64,000 nt of DNA, taken from positions 25,001-89,000 of the forward strand of contig JAKZAP010000008.1 of assembly GCA_023053575.1 (NCBI GenBank), read 5' to 3'. The notes below the pieces were generated by a model. The model did not search any database, was not told where the DNA came from, and saw nothing but the letters and a program-made list of their open reading frames with translations. A program made the translations under genes and the position numbers. Shown here piece by piece: positions 58,856 through 64,000 of the stretch (its first letter is position 1; each line of letters begins with the position of its first letter). Source of the DNA: Branchinecta lynchi. Lineage: Eukaryota > Arthropoda > Branchiopoda > Anostraca > Branchinectidae.

Positions 58856-58907
58856 GTCCAAAGAGAAGGAAATCTCAAACGAACAGTTGGCAACTACGGA
58901 GGTGTAG
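58856..58907 (+). CDS. rfx4: RFX4-like exon 12: last coding exon (candidate)
   Basis: The acceptor TTTAATTGCAG/G supplies the base needed to complete GA/G (Glu) from exon 11, after which the frame reads SKEKEISNEQLATTEV and stops at TAG 58,905-58,907. The exon is short, and no homologue is recognised. The assignment rests on a strong splice pair and a matching phase. An unspliced transcript would stop in exon 11 instead. Confidence 0.52.
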
Positions 58908-59045
58908 CCCACGTTTCAGAAGAAAAATGGCATACAAGCTTAAAAACCTGGTCTCTATTGTACGATCTCAAAACTTACCTAGTCGTTTTAAATTAAATCT
59001 TTGTTTTACTAGAGACCATAAATATTTAATGAAGAGTGTGAACCA

Positions 59046-59051
59046 AATAAA
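59046..59051 (+). terminator. Candidate polyadenylation signal AATAAA
   Basis: A canonical AATAAA lies about 140 nt after the TAG of the candidate last exon, the expected distance for a short 3' UTR of the RFX4-like gene. Other A/T-rich hexamers exist further on, so use of this one is an inference. Confidence 0.4.
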
Positions 59052-62000
59052 CTTGGTGGTCGCGGAAACACACTTGTTGGCCATACAAACGATCGCGAAA
59101 ACACTCTTTACCTGCCCGAACCTCTTTGCGGGATCGCGGAAAAACGCCCAAGTCTATCTACAGAACGACGAGTTTAGGTATATGCAAATTTGCACTAAGG
59201 CAGAGGCGTTTTTCGCGACAATCCCAGATGATAATCCTAGATAACCGATTGATCAGTGAAACAGCAAATCGACTATATAAGATTACAAACCGGCAATCCG
59301 ACGAATCTCACTCCGTTGCAAGTTCCTGAATCGAGGATCTAAAACAAATCCGGATTGTCAGAGAAAACTATTTTCAAAATCTGTATTATCGGACAATCCG
59401 GGTTGCGCATCGTCAATCTTGATTGTCACAGAAAATCGCCATAGATACAGGGTACGGCGGTTTTTGGGGGCCAAAACGTCGAGATAACGTAAACGCTTAA
59501 AATAATTACTGTTGTCTTACAAAAAAACTTACTTCAGGTTTCAGTTCGTGCAGAAGTAAATGGTTTCAAACAGAGGAAGATATAGCAGAAAAGCCTTTGA
59601 TTACTGACATGAAATCTTTTGCTCTCCCTCTATTTGCAACCTTTCGGAAATTTTTCGCATTGGAAAACGAAAAGATTTACAACGTAGGCTACCAAAACTT
59701 CTATTTGAAGACCTGTAAATTCTTTTGTACCTTCCTCAACGTTATAAGAACTTTTTGTTACTGCGAACTTTCTGCCTTTTGACCCTTCTGCAAACTTAGT
59801 TGCCAAGGACTTCCAAGTTTCTGGACTTGACCATTTTTCCACTTGTTATCGACGGTGAGGATTTTTTTTAGACCGGTTAGTTCATTTTTTCTTCTCTTTT
59901 TTTAACCTTGCGTATGATCCTTGCTGTTTCCCTAAGTCTTTTCCTTTTCTTCTTTTATACTGCAATATGTTTCCCTTTTTTTGTCCAGCGCTTCATAGAA
60001 TATCATCATAGCAATGATAAGGACTGCCAGTGAGCCATACAACAGCAATCATGTTCCGCAAATACTAAGGTGTCGCTGAACACGATAGCTCTTATGCCGG
60101 CTACCACACTGTTACAGGACCGCAGAGACATGCTTGCCCCTGGTTGATATGGCTGCCTATTTGCGACACCATTTTGTCCTCTATTTTCTGACGGACGACA
60201 AAATCAAATGAATCTTCACATCGCAACGCAGAAGCAACAGAAAGCAGATTTTCTGCCACGATCGGCACGAGGACAAAGAAACCTTCGGGGAATGACCTCT
60301 GAGGACCCAGGCGATACACAACATGGAAATTTGAAGTCAAACTAGTTTTTTGTCGTTTCGCAAAGCTTCAAAGCTGTCGCAAAGCTACGAGCTGCTCATC
60401 GCAAAATGTGTCTTGCATGTCACATGACGCAGAATAATTCTGCGTTAGGTTGGGTTAAGTTAGGTTATTTTGCCCGAAACCGCCGGATTGTGAACTAGGA
60501 TACACTACATGCCCAAACACAACGATACGATTTCGCCTGCGAAAATACGCAAGCAAGATTCTTGTTACTCAAGGGAAACCTACATCCTATGCGTAACCAA
60601 ATCGGAGCGAAGGAGGAAACTCGCATCGCACTGTGAATTTCCTTTAGGGCACTCTCCTGTAATGCACCTACAGCGCACTGAACACTGGGTATTACACAGA
60701 CGAGGGACGTGGTGATCTTCGGCTAAAATAGTTGCGTTTTTTTAATTGCCGTTCCTGATCTCAGTTCTTCTTATTTCTCGTTTTCGATCACCTTTCGAAT
60801 TCGCAGTTTGCTTAATTGTCGTTTTTGCTGAAACGGAGACCGTGTCAGTTCTCGGTTCTACACCACCTGCGAGTGAAACGGCGAACTGTGACGCAGACGC
60901 AGTTCCCGGTCCGAGTTCGCCTGTCATGAACAAATTAGCCCAACAAAATTGAAAGTCCTAGAAAGTGTGTTTGGAAATGAATGATTACAACTTGTATATT
61001 TCGACTACAAGAATGGCCTTTTGACTGTAAAATGTAACTACCCGTTACTGACTTATTCAGGCGATTTTATGAATGATTTGCCGGGGTGCATTTTATTCAC
61101 CTGCGTCTTGAAACGGCGAAGGCGTCAGACAAACTGGTTGTAAGAACGGAAATTAAGCTGCAACGGCGAATTCACAGGGGAAATTACACAGGCGATCAAA
61201 CACGCAACTAATGATATCGCACACTCACTACATATGGTCAGGAACTGCGTAGTCGGAGTAGGAGCAAGGTTGCATTGCGAACAGAGTACAGCAGAAGTAG
61301 ACTTATACCAGTGTAGCACTCAAAATGGATTGGTCTGTGCTTCCCCGCCCCCTTGTCCCATTGTTACAATCAATCAAACAGAGCTGGTACAATAGATCCG
61401 TAAGTTAAGAAAAGAGAAGCTTTCGCTTTTTAAAATGAAAGGTTGTTCGTAATCGTAACTCTCCGTGTCAGAGAGGTTCTCACCTTTTTTTTTTCGCAAA
61501 AGCAATATTATGAAACACGTTTCTTGATAGTGTTCAGTTAGACTCTGATGATGGTAACGATCATTGCCATGGGAGACCAATGGTAGCCATTTTATCTGGC
61601 ATGGTACATTTGATGTGTTTTTCCAATATGTTATAAGCGGCATTTTCCCAGAAACTGGACTTATAACCTATAGTGCGGATCTGCACTTGTATCCTGCATG
61701 TCTGCTAAACATTTCAGGCGAATCGGAGCAGTCACTACGGAGATACAGACTTTTCTTTCTGTTCCTTTTACGCCCTTCGTGGCTTAAAGGTGAAACTTTT
61801 TGTTGTTCCTGTAAAATCTGAAAGATGTCGCTAATAACGTTCTGAAACAGCCCCGTCAATTTTGTCCTCGCCATCATCGGAATAAGTTTTGCATTCTCTG
61901 CGACACTTAGTCTTGAGTCTCGCCCAACGACTCACCAAGTCTAAAAATTCTCAATACAGAGCTGACAAATTTTCGAGGATTTGATAAACTCACAACTTTT

Positions 62001-62426
62001 ATTTAGCGACAACAAGGTTTTCCAAACACATCCGTAAAGCACCTCTTAAAAATTTAAAAAATGGAACAATATTTACATAGCTTATAGTTCAGCTTGACTA
62101 GATGGGAAATCGTCAATATGCGTTTTGTTTGATCAGGGTTGGTGTGGCTAGCTGTGCCACCTTTGTATGTAAGTCTAATTCCAATGTAAGCTGAAGGTCA
62201 GCCTTGATACATCACCACTGGTAAGTCACAGTGCAGTCGGGGTATCTTATAGCGCACTTCTCCCTTAAATGAAACAGAAAGATTAGTCAGAGGCTATAGC
62301 TTCGCCGTTTGGCGTCGAACTCTCTCTCTGCCGAATTGTCTCTTCATAATGTATTTAGTTTGTTCCTAAGCACAACTTAAACTTGAACTTGCATAAATGC
62401 CACAAAGACAGGGGAAGGGCAGAATG
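59052..62426. other. 3' flank, no gene seen
   Basis: Nothing coding could be supported. GTTAGGTTGGGTTAAGTTAG at about 60,444 is a short degenerate TTAGGTT run. The segment 60,800-61,130 has GAAACGGCGAA-type motifs in several places (60,880 and 61,111) and may be repeat-derived. The open frames 58,927-59,244 and 60,746-60,952 show no domain. Confidence 0.4.
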
Positions 62427-62810
62427 ACCGGTGCAAAACGGATAAGTCAGCTACATTTTATTAGAGCTATATTTCGGCCTTTTTGGCAAGGGTCCTTTTC
62501 AGGCTCAAGCTGGAAAATTAACTTGTGGAAAAACAATAAAAAAAACTCCAACACCAAAGTGCAGAAGAATCTCCACCCTTTCGACGACCCAATCGAACAG
62601 CAAAACCAGCAGCCGCGTCCAGGATGAAATCACAGCACCAGCTTTAACTCCAACCAATCACAAAAATCAGATATTTAAGGAACAATGTTTAATTGTTTTT
62701 CCACAAGTTCATTTTCAGCTTGAGCGGCCTGAGCCTGAAGAGGACCCTTGCCAAGAGTGCCGAAATATAGCTCTAATAAAATGTAGCTGACTTATCCGTT
62801 TTGCACCGTC
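62427..62810. mobile_element. 384-bp inverted-terminal element with hammerhead-like cores at both ends
   Basis: The arms are GGTGCAAAACGGATAAGTC, AGCTACATTTTATTAGAGC and the complement at the right end, about 100 bp each, with AACTTGTGGAAAAACAAT and its complement at the inner ends. The minus-strand core (62,464-62,506) has GAGC, CUGAAAA, GAAA, UAUA and GCUC. The plus-strand core (62,731-62,773) has GAGC, CUGAAGA, GAAA, UAUA and GCUC, but its stem II is mispaired. Family sequence (GTCAAATATGATTCACAGTC) continues past the right end. Confidence 0.75.
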
Positions 62811-64000
62811 AAATATGATTCACAGTCAGCTTGGGCTGAAGGAATATCCAGCAGATTGACTAGTTCGGGGCGAAACTCCACCGCGCCTTTCCCGCTAGGA
62901 GGGCAGGCTGCACACAGCATTATCACTTCTTTTATAACACCAAGAACAAACAAACAAAGAACTACCGTCTTTGGCCCCACGCACCGACTGGATATCCGAC
63001 AAAACTGAGCAGAGCTAGAGCTACTTGATGAGCTTCAAGTTGACGCCTGTCTACGCAGCTGCGCATTGATAGGAAAAGACCTTAGCCAGCGCGTATGACG
63101 CGCCTCAGCACTGACGTCACAATTCCAAACAACCAATAGTATGTTACTCTCGACTGTTCTTCTCCGGGGTTCTACTGCGACGACTTGTTTCAAGAGGTAA
63201 CAAAAATGTTCAGCGTAGCTCCTAACCTCAGCTCGTCTGGATCGGGCAGGACATCGAGAATCTATCCGGCTCCGCACGGTTGTATTTACAGAGATCGGGA
63301 GACGAAGGTTCTTTTACTGACTTATGTAGCGTTTACACGGACAAGAAATCCCGTCGAGTAGAAAGGAATTCCGATCGACTCGAAAGGGTTCCGTTCGTGA
63401 AGAATACTAGAAAAAAAGTCTAGCGGGACAGGACTTCCTTTCAGGATGAAAGGAATTCCGTCGGCGTCACTGGTGAAAAAGACTAAAAAAAGGCTAGCTA
63501 GCTTTTGAGATCATCAAAACTGTTTTTTGTTCGCTAGTGAATTTATTTGTCATATTTTCTTGCTTGAAGACACAGTTTTTTCCCTTGTCACCTCTTGTCA
63601 CCAAGAACGGATTCTGTTCAAGTTTTCCTCTACTTGTAAACGCTGCTTTATTCTTGATAATACTGCGGTCTAAAGTAACAAAAAAAAATGTGTGCTCATT
63701 CGTTTTCGGGGAGTCACCACTGAAGCCTCGGGGGTGACTCCCAAAACTAAAAAGAGCTCTCGCGACCAAATGAGTCCAAATATTTCCAGTTATAGTTGAT
63801 ATCATTAACTGCTAACATTTTGCTGGACTTCAGTTGTCTATCTGACCACTACATATTCCAAACTTACATATTAATCTTGGCAAGATAACAACATTTCGGC
63901 ATGTTGCCGCCTCTTGGCTTTTTTTTTTAAATAAAAGAGTCTGAACTGATTTGAACTCTAAGTAGAATCGCCGTGTCCGTTTGGGAATTTCGCCCATATG
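62811..64000. other. End of window, no gene seen
   Basis: Bases 63,040-63,280 are CpG-richer than their surroundings and contain TGACGTCA at 63,112, a perfect CRE-like site, so a promoter is possible but unproven. The minus-strand frames there have no domain. Bases 63,340-63,460 repeat AAAGGAATTCCG-TCG motifs. Confidence 0.35.

Larger units (their letters stand above)
30156..58907 (+). other. rfx4: RFX4-like transcription factor gene, 12 recognised exons (5' end missing)
   Basis: This is the whole transcription unit as reconstructed by reading splice sites. Twelve exons join with matching phases and give about 660 residues ending in a stop. RFX proteins are nuclear winged-helix factors that bind X-box DNA as dimers; RFX4 acts in neural and ciliary gene programmes in vertebrates. 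The assignment to RFX4 rather than RFX1-3 or RFX6 rests on PHSTPATL and [13 protein letters not shown] in exon 1, the [10 protein letters not shown] wing in exon 2 and [17 protein letters not shown] in exon 3, all close to human RFX4. Human RFX4 is about 735 residues, so the missing part should be a short N-terminal exon or exons. I found none upstream in the window. Intron sizes run from 438 bp to 9,560 bp and the large ones are filled with transposon remains. Orthology versus a lineage-specific RFX4/6 relative needs a tree. Confidence 0.92.

Noticed and set aside
60440..60470. TTAGGTT-like run as an interstitial telomere repeat
   Set aside because: It has only about three irregular units, too short and degenerate to support.
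60746..60952. Frame with AETETVSVLGSTPPASETA, coding-like composition
   Set aside because: The opposite strand is equally open, no splice partners are evident and nearby GAAACGGCGAA motifs suggest a repeat.

Overview
The window looks like metazoan nuclear DNA, probably from an invertebrate. It holds one multi-exon gene with canonical GT-AG introns, spread over about 29 kb and surrounded by dense, mostly non-autonomous mobile DNA. There is no prokaryotic gene organisation. The phylum cannot be fixed from this sequence. Most long open frames are chance frames inside repeats and are left out.

The gene is on the plus strand, from about 30,156 to 58,907. Twelve exons join in a consistent reading phase and encode about 660 residues of an RFX-family winged-helix transcription factor. 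Its closest resemblance is to vertebrate RFX4. The DNA-binding domain (exons 1-2) is complete, including the wing with [10 protein letters not shown]. Exons 3-8 carry the RFX central and dimerisation region, which is progressively more diverged towards its end. Exons 9-12 encode a poorly conserved tail rich in S, T, Y and G. The N-terminal start exon was not found and probably lies further upstream. The exon 11 splice donor overlaps an in-frame TAA, so splicing or retaining the last intron would give two C-termini.

Upstream (1-30,155): tandem-unit arrays with the signature ATGAAACTTGG (family A), among them two inverted arms at 12,036-14,444 and 20,940-23,812. A second family (B) starts at a TTTTTGGGATCCCAAAAA palindrome at 3.5 kb. 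There is also a 471-bp foldback element with a 6-bp target duplication, a 1.07-kb hAT relic with a nested MITE, a 564-bp hairpin MITE, and LINE 3' ends.

Introns (30,362-58,855): intron 2 holds family A arrays, duplications, a LINE tail and a degenerate element with hammerhead-like ends. Intron 3 holds a 5'-truncated LINE. Intron 5 holds a family B array and a second MITE copy. Intron 10 (9.6 kb) holds a three-level nest: an hAT-like 4.6-kb element, a 2.8-kb element with a 3-bp duplication, and a 1.4-kb element built of alternating GGTCGAGTAC/TACTCGACC motifs.

Downstream (58,908-64,000): a likely 3' UTR with a polyadenylation signal, then mostly unrecognised DNA and a 384-bp inverted-terminal element at 62.4 kb. 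That element belongs to a family whose ends carry hammerhead-ribozyme-like cores, and the best-preserved core is at 20,117-20,160. No rRNA gene, CRISPR array or second confident protein-coding gene was seen.
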